From: an uncultured Bacilli bacterium
Lineage (GTDB): Bacteria > Bacillota_I > Bacilli_A > RF39 > UBA660
Reading direction: 5' to 3'
DNA: 12,561 nucleotides
Assembly (NCBI GenBank): GCA_947585885.1
Contig: CANPXI010000017.1
Span: forward strand, 1 to 12,561
Below the pieces are notes generated by a model. The model ran no database searches, was not told the origin of the DNA, and saw nothing but the letters and a program-made list of their open reading frames with translations. The position numbers and the translations under genes are program-made. Of the stretch, positions 1 through 6,869 are shown one piece after another (the stretch's first letter is position 1; each line of letters begins with the position of its first letter).

Positions 1-667
1 CAGGTGGAACAAGATTTGATGATGTACCTGTTTCTCCACTAGATTCTCCTCCAGTAGTTGGTCTACCTAAAAGTTTAGCTATTTCTTCATCTGTTTGTCT
101 TACTGTAAGTCTTTCAGTTATTATTCTATTTAACATTTGTATTTGTATATTGTTATCAGTTATTTGAAGTAAACTTCTTGCGTGTCTTTCAGATATTTGA
201 TTATGTAAAAGAGCTTCTTTTACTGGTATTGCTAGATTAAGTAACCTAAGTTTGTTAGCAATTGTAGGTTGTGTTACACCCATTCTTGTTGCTAGTTCAT
301 CTTGAGTTAAGTAACCCATATCTAGTATTTTTTTATAAGATTGTGCTTCTTCAATTGCAGTAAGATTTTTTCTTTGTAGGTTTTCAACTACTGCTACTTC
401 GGCACTTTGTTTATCATCCATATTCATTATAACTGCTGGTACTGTTTGAAGTCCTGCTAACATTGCTGCTTTATGTCTTCTTTCACCTGCAATTATTTCG
501 AATTTATCTCCAATTCTTCTAAGTACTAATGGTTGAATTATTCCATGCATTTTTATTGAATCAGCTAAATCTTTTAGTTCTGCTTCATTAAATGCAAGTC
601 TTGGTTGAAATCTATTTGGAATTATTTCATCAACTCTTACGTTAATTATTTCATTTTCACGATTCAT
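1..667 (-). CDS. noc: Nucleoid occlusion protein Noc (ParB family), 3' end missing
   Basis: This is a ParB-family CTPase/DNA-binding protein; 222 residues are visible and the C-terminal dimerisation domain lies beyond the window edge. The N-terminal ParB domain has PNRFQPR (17-23), HGIIQP (41-46), the CTP-binding box GERRHK (61-66) and ENLQR (95-99). A helix-turn-helix runs from about 121 to 144, and a Gly/Ser/Thr-rich linker starts near 203. Noc rather than ParB is supported by position (next to rsmG, as in Bacillus) and by the specificity residues. At the four positions that separate Noc from ParB it has Q133, K139, N144 and R161, that is three of the four Noc residues (Q, K, K, R). B. subtilis Noc bound at its sites protects the nucleoid from division. 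The ATG at 667 was chosen because AAGGGGCTG precedes it. With this start the N-terminal amphipathic membrane-targeting helix of B. subtilis Noc is absent. An in-frame TTG at 729 would add 20 residues. Confidence 0.88.
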   Translation of the reverse strand, partial: MNRENEIINVRVDEIIPNRFQPRLAFNEAELKDLADSIKMHGIIQPLVLRRIGDKFEIIAGERRHKAAMLAGLQTVPAVIMNMDDKQSAEVAVVENLQRKNLTAIEEAQSYKKILDMGYLTQDELATRMGVTQPTIANKLRLLNLAIPVKEALLHNQISERHARSLLQITDNNIQIQMLNRIITERLTVRQTDEEIAKLLGRPTTGGESSGETGTSSNLVPP

Positions 668-700
668 ATTTTTCAGCCCCTTTATTATATATACAATATT

Positions 701-729
701 ATTTTATAGTATTTTGTTATATTTTTCAA
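701..729 (-). promoter_or_regulatory. Candidate sigma-A promoter for noc
   Basis: On the minus strand, TTGAAA (724-729) and TAAAAT (701-706) are separated by 17 bp, about 34 bp upstream of the noc ATG. Both hexamers are near consensus, but the region is so AT-rich that a chance match is possible. No terminator is visible after rsmG, so noc may also be reached by readthrough. Confidence 0.45.
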
Positions 730-734
730 GTACT

Positions 735-1439
735 CTAGTGCAAGTCTTTTAATATTGTTTTATATTCTCTTGGATATTTTTTATCTGTTTTGTGTGCTTT
801 TTTTATTTTAACTATTGTTCTTTTTGAGTTTTCATATGGCAAAGTATAATTTATAACACTTTCTAATACTCCACCTAATTCAGTTATAAATTTTTCAGAT
901 TTATTTAATTCTTCTTCTACATTTGATTTTAATCCTAAAAAATAACCGTTTATTTTAAGAGCAGGAAGTTCTAATTCTATTAATATTTTTAAGTTTGCTA
1001 CTGCTCGACTTGTCACTATATCAAAGTATTCACGTTTTGTTTTTACATAATTTTCTGCTCGGTCATTTATAACTTCTATATTATCTAAATTTAATTTTTC
1101 TTTTACAATATTTAAAAAGTTACATTTTTTAGTATTAGATTCTACTAAAGTTATATTGGTATTTTTTTGTATTATTGCAAGTGGAATACCTGGAAAACCG
1201 GCTCCTGTACCAATATCAAGTATATTTTTTGCATTTTTTAAAGTTTCTTCTTTTAGTAAATAAAGTGAATCATAAAAGTGTTTTAAATAAATACTGTTAT
1301 CTTCTACAATACTAGTTAGATTAAATTTTTTATTGTATTCTTTTAATAATTCTTTGTATGTTTCAAATTTTGTAAGTTCATAATCAGTCAATGTTATATT
1401 TAATTTACTTAATTCTTTTATAAATTCATCTTTATTCAT
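735..1439 (-). CDS. rsmG: 16S rRNA (guanine-527-N7)-methyltransferase RsmG (GidB)
   Basis: RsmG is a SAM-dependent methyltransferase that makes m7G527 in the 530 loop of 16S rRNA; loss of it gives low-level streptomycin resistance in several bacteria. The SAM-binding motif DIGTGAGFPG lies at about 75-84, the family motif LTSI at about 41-44, and the later Rossmann strands are in VTSRAVANL and the Gly-Leu-Lys region. At 234 residues it has the normal family length. The frame is open from an ATG at 1445, but the second ATG at 1439 is chosen because the Shine-Dalgarno GGGAG then sits 7 nt upstream; it would be only 1 nt from the first ATG. The start overlaps the 3' end of mnmG by 8 nt, which suggests translational coupling. 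It is the last gene of the mnmE-mnmG-rsmG unit. The stop is TAG. Confidence 0.95.
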   Translation of the reverse strand: MNKDEFIKELSKLNITLTDYELTKFETYKELLKEYNKKFNLTSIVEDNSIYLKHFYDSLYLLKEETLKNAKNILDIGTGAGFPGIPLAIIQKNTNITLVESNTKKCNFLNIVKEKLNLDNIEVINDRAENYVKTKREYFDIVTSRAVANLKILIELELPALKINGYFLGLKSNVEEELNKSEKFITELGGVLESVINYTLPYENSKRTIVKIKKAHKTDKKYPREYKTILKDLH

Positions 1440-3291
1440 TTGCATACTCCCTTTTTAAGTATACTAGTAACATAGTTATATCAGCTGGGTTTATTCCACT
1501 TATTCTAGATGCTTGGCCAATAGTTAATGGACGGACTTGTTCTAATTTTTGTCTTGCTTCTGTTGCAATATTTCTTACTTTATTATAGTCAATATCTTTT
1601 GGTATTTGCTTTTTTTCTAAGTTTAGCATTTTTTCTACTTCTTTATTTGTTTTATCTATGTAACCTTTATATTTTGTGTTTATTTCTACTTCTGTGCTTG
1701 CATATTTATCAAATGTTGTATTAAGTAAATGTTCTATGTTTTCTATTTTTATCTCAGGTCTTTTTAATAATTCAATTGCTGGTGTTTTTCCTAGTAATGG
1801 GCTTGATGATAGAGATTCTAAGTAATCATTGTTTTCTTTAGTGAAATCTATTTTAGTTTCATTTAGATAGTTCTCAAGTTCTTTTACTTTTTGTTGTTTA
1901 TTTTTAAATATTTCGTATTTTTCATCATTTATTAATCCTATTTTTCTTCCTATTTCAGTAAGTCTTATATCCGCATTATCGTGTCTTAATAGTAAACGGA
2001 ATTCTGCACGAGAAGTTAGTAGTCTATATGGCTCGGTGATTCCTTTATTTATAAGATCATCTATAAGTACACCAATATAAGCTTCATTTCTTTTTAATAT
2101 TAGTGGTTCTTTTCCTTGTAAACTAAGGCTTGCATTTATTCCTGCGATTAAGCCTTGGGCTGCTGCTTCTTCATAACCACTTGTTCCATTTATTTGTCCT
2201 GCAGTATATAAACCTTCTATTTTTTTTGTTTCAAGTGACATTTTTAATTCTGTTGAATCTATTGCATCATATTCTATTGCATATCCATATTTTGTTATTT
2301 TTGCATTATGTAAGCCTTCCATTGAATGAATTAACTCTTCTTGTAGTTCTTCAGGCATAGTTGTAGAAAAGCCTCCAACATATATTTCGTCTCCATTTTT
2401 TCTTTCAGGCTCTAAAAAGATTTGATGACGAGTTTTGTCTCTAAATTTAACAATTTTATCTTCAACTGATGGGCAATATCTTGGACCAATTCCTACAATT
2501 AAGCCACTATAAAGAGCACATTTATCTAAGTTATTTAGTATTATTTCGTGTGTTTTTAAGTTTGTGTATGTAAGGTAACAAGGTTCTTGATTATTTATGT
2601 CATATGTTGGTTCATAGAAATTACTAAAACTTAATAAAGTGTCATCTCCATTTTCTTTAGAACATTCTTCATAGTTAATTGTGCTTTTTAATACTCTTGG
2701 AGGTGTTCCAGTTTTTAGTCTTCTCATAATTAAACCATTTTTTTGCATACTTTCACTTAAGTAAAGAGATGGCTTTTCTCCGTGAGGACCACCTTTATGT
2801 TTATTATGACCTCTTAATATATCAGCATTTAGGTATGTTCCAGTAGTTATTATTACTTTTTTACTATTAATTCTTTCATTTTCTTCTGTTATTACACCTT
2901 TTATTACATTATTTTCTACAATTAACTCTTTTACTAATACTTCTTTTATTTGTAGATTTTTTTCACTATTTAAGGCTTTTAACATATTTTGTGGATAAGT
3001 TGTTTTATCTGCTTGGCATCTTAAACTTCTAACACCTGGACCCTTTTTACTGTTTAACATTTTTATTTGTAAGTGACTTCTATCTGCATTTATACCCATT
3101 TCTCCACCAAGAGCATCTATTTCTCTTACAACTATTCCTTTGGCTGAACCACCAATTGATGGATTACAAGGCATATCTGCAATGTTATTTATGTTTCCTG
3201 TTATTAATAAAGTTTTATTACCCATTCTGGCACTTGCTAAGCTTGCTTCACATCCAGCGTGTCCACCGCCTATTACTATAATATCGTACAT
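1432..3291 (-). CDS. mnmG: tRNA uridine-5-carboxymethylaminomethyl modification enzyme MnmG (GidA)
   Basis: MnmG is an FAD protein that, with MnmE, installs the (carboxymethyl)aminomethyl group on C5 of U34 in tRNAs reading NNA/NNG codons, using methylenetetrahydrofolate. The dinucleotide-binding motif GGGHAGCEA is at residues 8-16. The two conserved cysteines are C42 (in CNPSIGG) and C273 (in YCPSVEDK). GTPPR at about 195-199, NGTSGYEEAAAQG and TSRAEFRLLLRHDNAD are family signatures. At 619 residues it is full length. A Shine-Dalgarno AAGGAAG lies 8 nt before the ATG. It starts 13 nt after mnmE ends, as expected for partners of one complex, and its last codons overlap the start of rsmG. A canonical DnaA-box 9-mer is embedded in the gene at 2990-2998. 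Confidence 0.97.
   Translation of the reverse strand: MYDIIVIGGGHAGCEASLASARMGNKTLLITGNINNIADMPCNPSIGGSAKGIVVREIDALGGEMGINADRSHLQIKMLNSKKGPGVRSLRCQADKTTYPQNMLKALNSEKNLQIKEVLVKELIVENNVIKGVITEENERINSKKVIITTGTYLNADILRGHNKHKGGPHGEKPSLYLSESMQKNGLIMRRLKTGTPPRVLKSTINYEECSKENGDDTLLSFSNFYEPTYDINNQEPCYLTYTNLKTHEIILNNLDKCALYSGLIVGIGPRYCPSVEDKIVKFRDKTRHQIFLEPERKNGDEIYVGGFSTTMPEELQEELIHSMEGLHNAKITKYGYAIEYDAIDSTELKMSLETKKIEGLYTAGQINGTSGYEEAAAQGLIAGINASLSLQGKEPLILKRNEAYIGVLIDDLINKGITEPYRLLTSRAEFRLLLRHDNADIRLTEIGRKIGLINDEKYEIFKNKQQKVKELENYLNETKIDFTKENNDYLESLSSSPLLGKTPAIELLKRPEIKIENIEHLLNTTFDKYASTEVEINTKYKGYIDKTNKEVEKMLNLEKKQIPKDIDYNKVRNIATEARQKLEQVRPLTIGQASRISGINPADITMLLVYLKREYANE
2990..2998 (-). other. Canonical DnaA-box 9-mer inside mnmG
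   Basis: TTATCCACA reads on the minus strand within the mnmG codons for Tyr-Pro-Gln. It is one of only two perfect canonical boxes I found in the window, and both lie in genes rather than in oriC. A chance occurrence is possible. Confidence 0.4.
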
Positions 3292-3304
3292 TTATTACAC
3301 TTCC

Positions 3305-4660
3305 TTATTTTCCTAAACAAAATTTACTAAATATTTCATCAAGTAATTCATCTTTATATGAGACACCTATTATTTCACCTAGAGTTTCCCATAAGTTTTG
3401 AATATCTATTTGTATTAAATCTACATCTACACCATTATTATTTTCTTCTTCTATTTCTTCAGCTTTTTTTAAACACTCTTTTACTAATGATATTTGTCTT
3501 GCATTTGATAAATATGTAAAATCTTTTGTTTCTAGTTCTTTTAATTTAAACATTTCACTTATTTTATTTAGTATTTCGTTTATATTTATATCTTCTTTTA
3601 TTGATATTTTTATTATATTTTTATTTTGTAAGTATTTTTCTTCTAGTTTTTCTTTTAAATCTATTTTATTTATTATAATTATTGATTTTTTATCTTTAAT
3701 TCTTTCAAGTATTTCTTTATCTTCTTTTGTTAATTCTTTACTTCCATCAAATATTGCTATTATTAGGTCTGATTCTTCTATTATATTTTTACTTTTTTCT
3801 ACACCAATTTTTTCAACTATGTTATCTGTTTCTCTTATTCCAGCAGTATCAATTAAGTTTATTTCAGTTCCATTAAGTATTATTTTTCCTTCTACTATGT
3901 CTCTAGTAGTTCCTTCTATATCTGTTACTATTGCTTTGTCTTCATTAAGTAATTTGTTTAATAAACTGCTTTTTCCTACATTTGGTTTTCCTACTAAACA
4001 AACTTTAATACCATTTTTTATTATTTTACCTGTTTCTGATTCTTCTAATATTTTTGTTAATCTTTCTTTTATTTCTTTTATATTATCTTTTAATAAATCA
4101 TTTGTGTAGTCAATTGCATCTTCATATTCAGGATAATCAATATTAACTTCTATGTTTGCAATTATATTTAATAATTTTTCTCTAAGAGATTTTATCATTT
4201 TTGATAATTCTCCTGTTACACCTTTCATACTCATTTTTCTAGCATTTTCATTTTCTGCATTTATTAAATCACTTATTGATTCAGCTTCTACTAAATCTTT
4301 TTTTCCATTAAGGAATGCTCGTTTTAAAAATTCTCCTGGTTCTGCTAGACGACAACCATTATTTAGGAGTAACTCTAATATTTTATTTGTTACTGAAACT
4401 CCACCGTGAGAATTTATTTCTACTACAATTTCACCTGTATAAGATTTTGGAGGTAAGAATACTGATACTAGTACTTCATCAACTTTTTCATTTTTATCCA
4501 TAATAAAACCATAGTTAATCGTATGAGATGCAACTTGTGTTAAATCTTTTCCTTTAAATATTTTGTTAGTTATTATTAATGAATCAGGTCCACTTATTTT
4601 AATTATGTTGATTGCACTTCTACCAACTGCAGTTGCAATCGCGGCAATTGTATCATTCAT
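3305..4660 (-). CDS. mnmE: tRNA modification GTPase MnmE (TrmE)
   Basis: MnmE is a potassium-dependent GTPase that dimerises and works with MnmG to modify wobble U34 of tRNA. The N-terminal tetrahydrofolate-binding domain covers about 1-118, followed by a helical domain interrupted by the G domain. G-domain motifs are G1 GKPNVGKS (224-231), G2 GTTRD (250-254), G3 DTAG (271-274) and G4 NKID (331-334). The protein ends in FCLGK (447-451), carrying the conserved C-terminal catalytic cysteine, C448. At 451 residues it is normal length. The first ATG of ATGAATG is used; the strong GGGAGGGG ribosome-binding site lies 5 nt upstream. It is the first gene of the mnmE-mnmG-rsmG unit and has its own promoter. 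Confidence 0.97.
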   Translation of the reverse strand: MNDTIAAIATAVGRSAINIIKISGPDSLIITNKIFKGKDLTQVASHTINYGFIMDKNEKVDEVLVSVFLPPKSYTGEIVVEINSHGGVSVTNKILELLLNNGCRLAEPGEFLKRAFLNGKKDLVEAESISDLINAENENARKMSMKGVTGELSKMIKSLREKLLNIIANIEVNIDYPEYEDAIDYTNDLLKDNIKEIKERLTKILEESETGKIIKNGIKVCLVGKPNVGKSSLLNKLLNEDKAIVTDIEGTTRDIVEGKIILNGTEINLIDTAGIRETDNIVEKIGVEKSKNIIEESDLIIAIFDGSKELTKEDKEILERIKDKKSIIIINKIDLKEKLEEKYLQNKNIIKISIKEDININEILNKISEMFKLKELETKDFTYLSNARQISLVKECLKKAEEIEEENNNGVDVDLIQIDIQNLWETLGEIIGVSYKDELLDEIFSKFCLGK

Positions 4661-4685
4661 AAATACCCCTCCCTAACGAGAAAAG

Positions 4686-4714
4686 ATTATACCACGTAAA
4701 GGTTGATATGTAAA
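4686..4714 (-). promoter_or_regulatory. Sigma-A promoter for mnmE-mnmG-rsmG
   Basis: On the minus strand, -35 TTTACA (4709-4714) and a perfect -10 TATAAT (4686-4691) are 17 bp apart. The -10 is extended (TGG before TATAAT). The predicted transcript starts near 4679, leaving a leader of about 20 nt before the mnmE ATG. The Noc-type palindrome ends 11 bp upstream of the -35. Confidence 0.85.
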
Positions 4715-4724
4715 TTATTTGTCG

Positions 4725-4740
4725 TATTTCCCGGGAAATA
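4725..4740. promoter_or_regulatory. Noc-binding sequence (NBS), perfect 16-bp palindrome
   Basis: TATTTCCCGGGAAATA is its own reverse complement over all 16 bp. It contains the ATTTCCCGGGAAAT core known for B. subtilis Noc, and differs from the ParB site parS (TGTTTCACGTGAAACA). A run of CCCGGG is rare in DNA this AT-rich. It lies in the non-coding gap between the jag terminator and the mnmE promoter, so it is not constrained by coding. The noc gene itself is at the left end of the window. Confidence 0.88.
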
Positions 4741-4744
4741 TTTT

Positions 4745-4767
4745 AAAAAAAACTCCATAAGGAGCTT
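4745..4767 (-). terminator. Intrinsic terminator after jag
   Basis: Reading the minus strand, AAGCTCC, loop TTAT, GGAGTTT form a 7-bp stem with one G-U pair, followed by a run of T. The stem begins within the jag stop codon. It closes the rpmH-rnpA-yidC-jag unit. Confidence 0.8.
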
Positions 4768-5383
4768 AATTTTCTTTTTCTTTGTATTTAATTACAACGC
4801 ATCTATTTGGTTCTTCACCAACACTTTCTGAATCTATATATTCAAATTTTGTAAGTGCATTATGGACTATTCTTCTTTCATAAGAGTTCATTGGATCAAG
4901 TTTAACAGGCACTTTTGATAATGTAACTTCTCTTGCAATTTTTTTAACATCTCTTATTAAATAATAATTTTGTTTTTCTTTATAGTCTTCTATATCTATT
5001 ATTATATTAACAAATATACCTACTTGACTATTTATACTTTGTTTCATAAAAGTTTGAATTGCATCAAGAATTTTACCACGTTTTCCTATTAAGATATTAT
5101 TTTTATCTGAATGAATTTGGTATGAGATATGTGTATCTCTTATTTTTCTTTCTACATTACCTTTTATTCCAAAACCACGAAGTAATTCTTCTAGTATATT
5201 TTTTCCTAATGCGGCAACATCTTCTAATTTTACTATTTCAAGAACTGTTTTTTTACCTTGAAATAATCCTCCTTTTTCTTCTCCTGTTTTATATATTATT
5301 TCTTCTTTTTTTACTCCAAGTTCTTCCAATGCTTTTGTTAATATTTCCTCTTCATTCTTTCCCTTATAAATATATTTTTCCAT
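4766..5383 (-). CDS. jag: RNA-binding protein Jag (KhpB), YidC partner
   Basis: This protein has the three-part Jag/KhpB architecture: an N-terminal Jag domain (about 1-50, with GGLFQGKK at 38-45), a KH domain with the GxxG loop GKRG at 100-103, and a C-terminal R3H domain with the motif YERRIVH near 168-174. At 205 residues it matches B. subtilis Jag. In Gram-positive bacteria KhpB forms an RNA-binding complex with KhpA and affects cell elongation and division; its gene is nearly always next to yidC. The ATG is preceded by AAGGAAGTGG. It follows yidC after 20 nt and is the last gene before a terminator that overlaps its stop codon. Confidence 0.95.
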   Translation of the reverse strand: MEKYIYKGKNEEEILTKALEELGVKKEEIIYKTGEEKGGLFQGKKTVLEIVKLEDVAALGKNILEELLRGFGIKGNVERKIRDTHISYQIHSDKNNILIGKRGKILDAIQTFMKQSINSQVGIFVNIIIDIEDYKEKQNYYLIRDVKKIAREVTLSKVPVKLDPMNSYERRIVHNALTKFEYIDSESVGEEPNRCVVIKYKEKEN

Positions 5384-5403
5384 AATTCCACTTCCTTACT
5401 GCA

Positions 5404-6309
5404 TTAATTTTTCTTTTTCATTTTTACTAATATAAAGTTTTGTATTATTGCAAATGCACTTGTTGATATCCAATAAAGTCCAATTCCAACATTTAGTGAA
5501 AATGACATAAGTGTTATAAATACTACCATAAATGTTGTCATCATTTTTGTTTGTTTTGCTTGTTCTTCATTAAGTGAAGCTGTGTTCATATTTTTAAATG
5601 AAAAGTATGTTGTTAACATTATTAATATTACTACTATTATGTAATAATAATTTCCTAATCTTATTCCTTCCCAAGGTGTAACTCCTAAATCTAACCAAAG
5701 TAATCTTTCTTCCATTATTGCAGGTATTCTTTGTATTGCTTCTAGGAAAGCAAAGAATAAAGGTAGTTGTATAAATGAGACTAAGCATCCTGAAAAAGGT
5801 TTTATGTTATATTTTTTATAGATTAGTAACATTTCTTGATTTTTTCTAAGTAGTGATTCTTGATCTGTTCTATTTGCATATTTTCTTTCTAGACTCATCA
5901 GTTCAGGATTTGCTTTTTTCATATTTTCTGACATATCTATTGTTTGTTTACTTAAAGGTAATACTATTAATCTTAATAATATTCCTAGTATTATAATTGA
6001 TATACCATAATTTTTTACAAGTAAACCTACTTTAACTATTATCCATGCAAGAGGTTTTACTAATATGTTTGTCCAAAGTCCTTCATATCCACCTGAAGTT
6101 ATTTTTAAGTCTTCACAATCAGGTAATTTTTTTAAATCTACGTTTTTATTATTTTCATATGCTTTTAACGATTCTTTATCCGTTGGCTTACATAATATAT
6201 TTTCTGTATATACTTTTTCTGTTTTTTTATCTTGAAAAGTATGTGTGCAGCCAGTTGTAAAAAGTACTACCATCATTAATACTATGAATAATTTTTTGAT
6301 ATTTTTCAT
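5404..6309 (-). CDS. yidC: Membrane protein insertase YidC (OxaA/SpoIIIJ type), lipoprotein
   Basis: YidC inserts membrane proteins, alone or with SecYEG. Residues 1-20 form a lipoprotein-type signal peptide ending in TTGC with C21 as the predicted lipidated cysteine; threonine at -3 is less usual than leucine. An external segment of about 60 residues follows, with two cysteines (C40, C65). Next come an amphipathic helix (about 81-99) and a first membrane helix with R113, equivalent to the functional groove arginine of SpoIIIJ. A cytoplasmic charged hairpin spans about 120-170, and further membrane helices lie at about 171-192, 221-238 and 258-297. The tail is short and basic (KMKKKN). It lacks the large P1 domain of Gram-negative YidC. 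Its Shine-Dalgarno AAAGGAG lies in the last codons of rnpA, and only 1 nt separates the genes. Confidence 0.95.
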   Translation of the reverse strand: MKNIKKLFIVLMMVVLFTTGCTHTFQDKKTEKVYTENILCKPTDKESLKAYENNKNVDLKKLPDCEDLKITSGGYEGLWTNILVKPLAWIIVKVGLLVKNYGISIIILGILLRLIVLPLSKQTIDMSENMKKANPELMSLERKYANRTDQESLLRKNQEMLLIYKKYNIKPFSGCLVSFIQLPLFFAFLEAIQRIPAIMEERLLWLDLGVTPWEGIRLGNYYYIIVVILIMLTTYFSFKNMNTASLNEEQAKQTKMMTTFMVVFITLMSFSLNVGIGLYWISTSAFAIIQNFILVKMKKKN

Positions 6310-6310
6310 T

Positions 6311-6628
6311 TTATTCTCCTTTTATTTGGTTTTGTAATTCTTCACATAATGTTTGATATGAAGAAGTTAAAACCTCTTTTCTTAATATTATAACATACTT
6401 TCTATGTAATTCTAGTTTGTTTTTCATAAGTATATCTTTTATTCTTCTTTTTTGTTTATTTCTTATGTTTGCTTTTCCTAATTTTTTGCTTACACTTATG
6501 CAATACATATTGTATTCTTTATCGCTTTCTATATTATATATAATAAAATATTTACTTACACTTTTTTTACCAGTTTTTATTATTTTTTCTATTTCTTCAT
6601 TTGACTTTATTATATATTTTTTATTCAT
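6311..6628 (-). CDS. rnpA: Ribonuclease P protein component
   Basis: This 105-residue basic protein binds RNase P RNA and helps it process the 5' ends of pre-tRNAs. The family RNR signature is present at about 48-65, read as SKKLGKANIRNKQKRRIK. Length is typical (about 105-120). The ATG at 6628 has AAGGTGG 4 nt upstream. It follows rpmH, as in most bacteria, but a hairpin with a T run separates the two and there is no room for a promoter. Expression therefore probably depends on readthrough from the rpmH promoter. Its final codons carry the yidC ribosome-binding site. Confidence 0.93.
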   Translation of the reverse strand: MNKKYIIKSNEEIEKIIKTGKKSVSKYFIIYNIESDKEYNMYCISVSKKLGKANIRNKQKRRIKDILMKNKLELHRKYVIILRKEVLTSSYQTLCEELQNQIKGE

Positions 6629-6655
6629 AATACCACCTTAACCCTATATTTTTAT

Positions 6656-6680
6656 AAAAAAAACTACTTTGTTAGTAGTT
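6656..6680 (-). terminator. Terminator-like hairpin between rpmH and rnpA
   Basis: On the minus strand, AACTACT, loop AACAA, AGTAGTT form a perfect 7-bp stem followed by about six T. The stem overlaps the rpmH stop codon. No promoter lies between it and rnpA, so it is probably a partial terminator (or an RNA-processing/3'-stabilising hairpin) that favours L34 over RnpA output. Confidence 0.7.
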
Positions 6681-6801
6681 ATTTATTTGTTAAGTGTTTT
6701 CTTCCTTTTTGTCTTCTACTTTTTAAAATACTATCATTTCTAGACAAAAAACCTTGTTTTTTAGCTTTATTATTTTTTTTAGCTACTGGTGTTTTTTTCA
6801 A
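6679..6801 (-). CDS. rpmH: 50S ribosomal protein L34, shortened variant
   Basis: This 40-residue, very basic frame lies directly upstream of rnpA, the universal place of rpmH. The first half aligns without gaps to L34 up to QGFLSR (16-21; usually HGFxxR). The end matches as ILKSRRQKGRKHLT (usually VLxxRRxKGRxxLT). Between them about five residues are missing, including the usual TxxGR segment, and the N-terminal TYQP motif reads TPVA. The likely start is TTG at 6801, with GGGAG 10 nt upstream. An in-frame GTG at 6810 would add three residues (MNF) but lies only 1 nt from the Shine-Dalgarno. It is the first gene of the rpmH-rnpA-yidC-jag unit. L34 identity is fairly sure; the start codon is less so. 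Confidence 0.85.
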   Translation of the reverse strand: MKKTPVAKKNNKAKKQGFLSRNDSILKSRRQKGRKHLTNK

Positions 6802-6840
6802 AAAATTCACGCTCCCAACTTTTTTTTCTTGACGTATTAG

Positions 6841-6869
6841 ATTATAAACTATAGAATATTATTTGTCAA
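6841..6869 (-). promoter_or_regulatory. Consensus sigma-A promoter for rpmH operon
   Basis: On the minus strand, a perfect -35 TTGACA (6864-6869) and a perfect -10 TATAAT (6841-6846) are separated by 17 bp, giving a start near 6834. The -35 abuts the DnaA-box cluster, whose nearest box begins 7 bp away, so DnaA binding could influence this promoter. Confidence 0.93.

Noticed and set aside
4719..4725. TGTCGTA next to the Noc palindrome as another Spo0A-like box
   Set aside because: Single site with one mismatch to TGNCGAA and no tandem partner; not distinguishable from chance.
1527..6641. Plus-strand open frames rich in Leu, Phe and Tyr across the left arm
   Set aside because: They are antisense shadows of mnmG, mnmE, jag, yidC and rnpA caused by the T-rich complement; none has a ribosome-binding site or family match.
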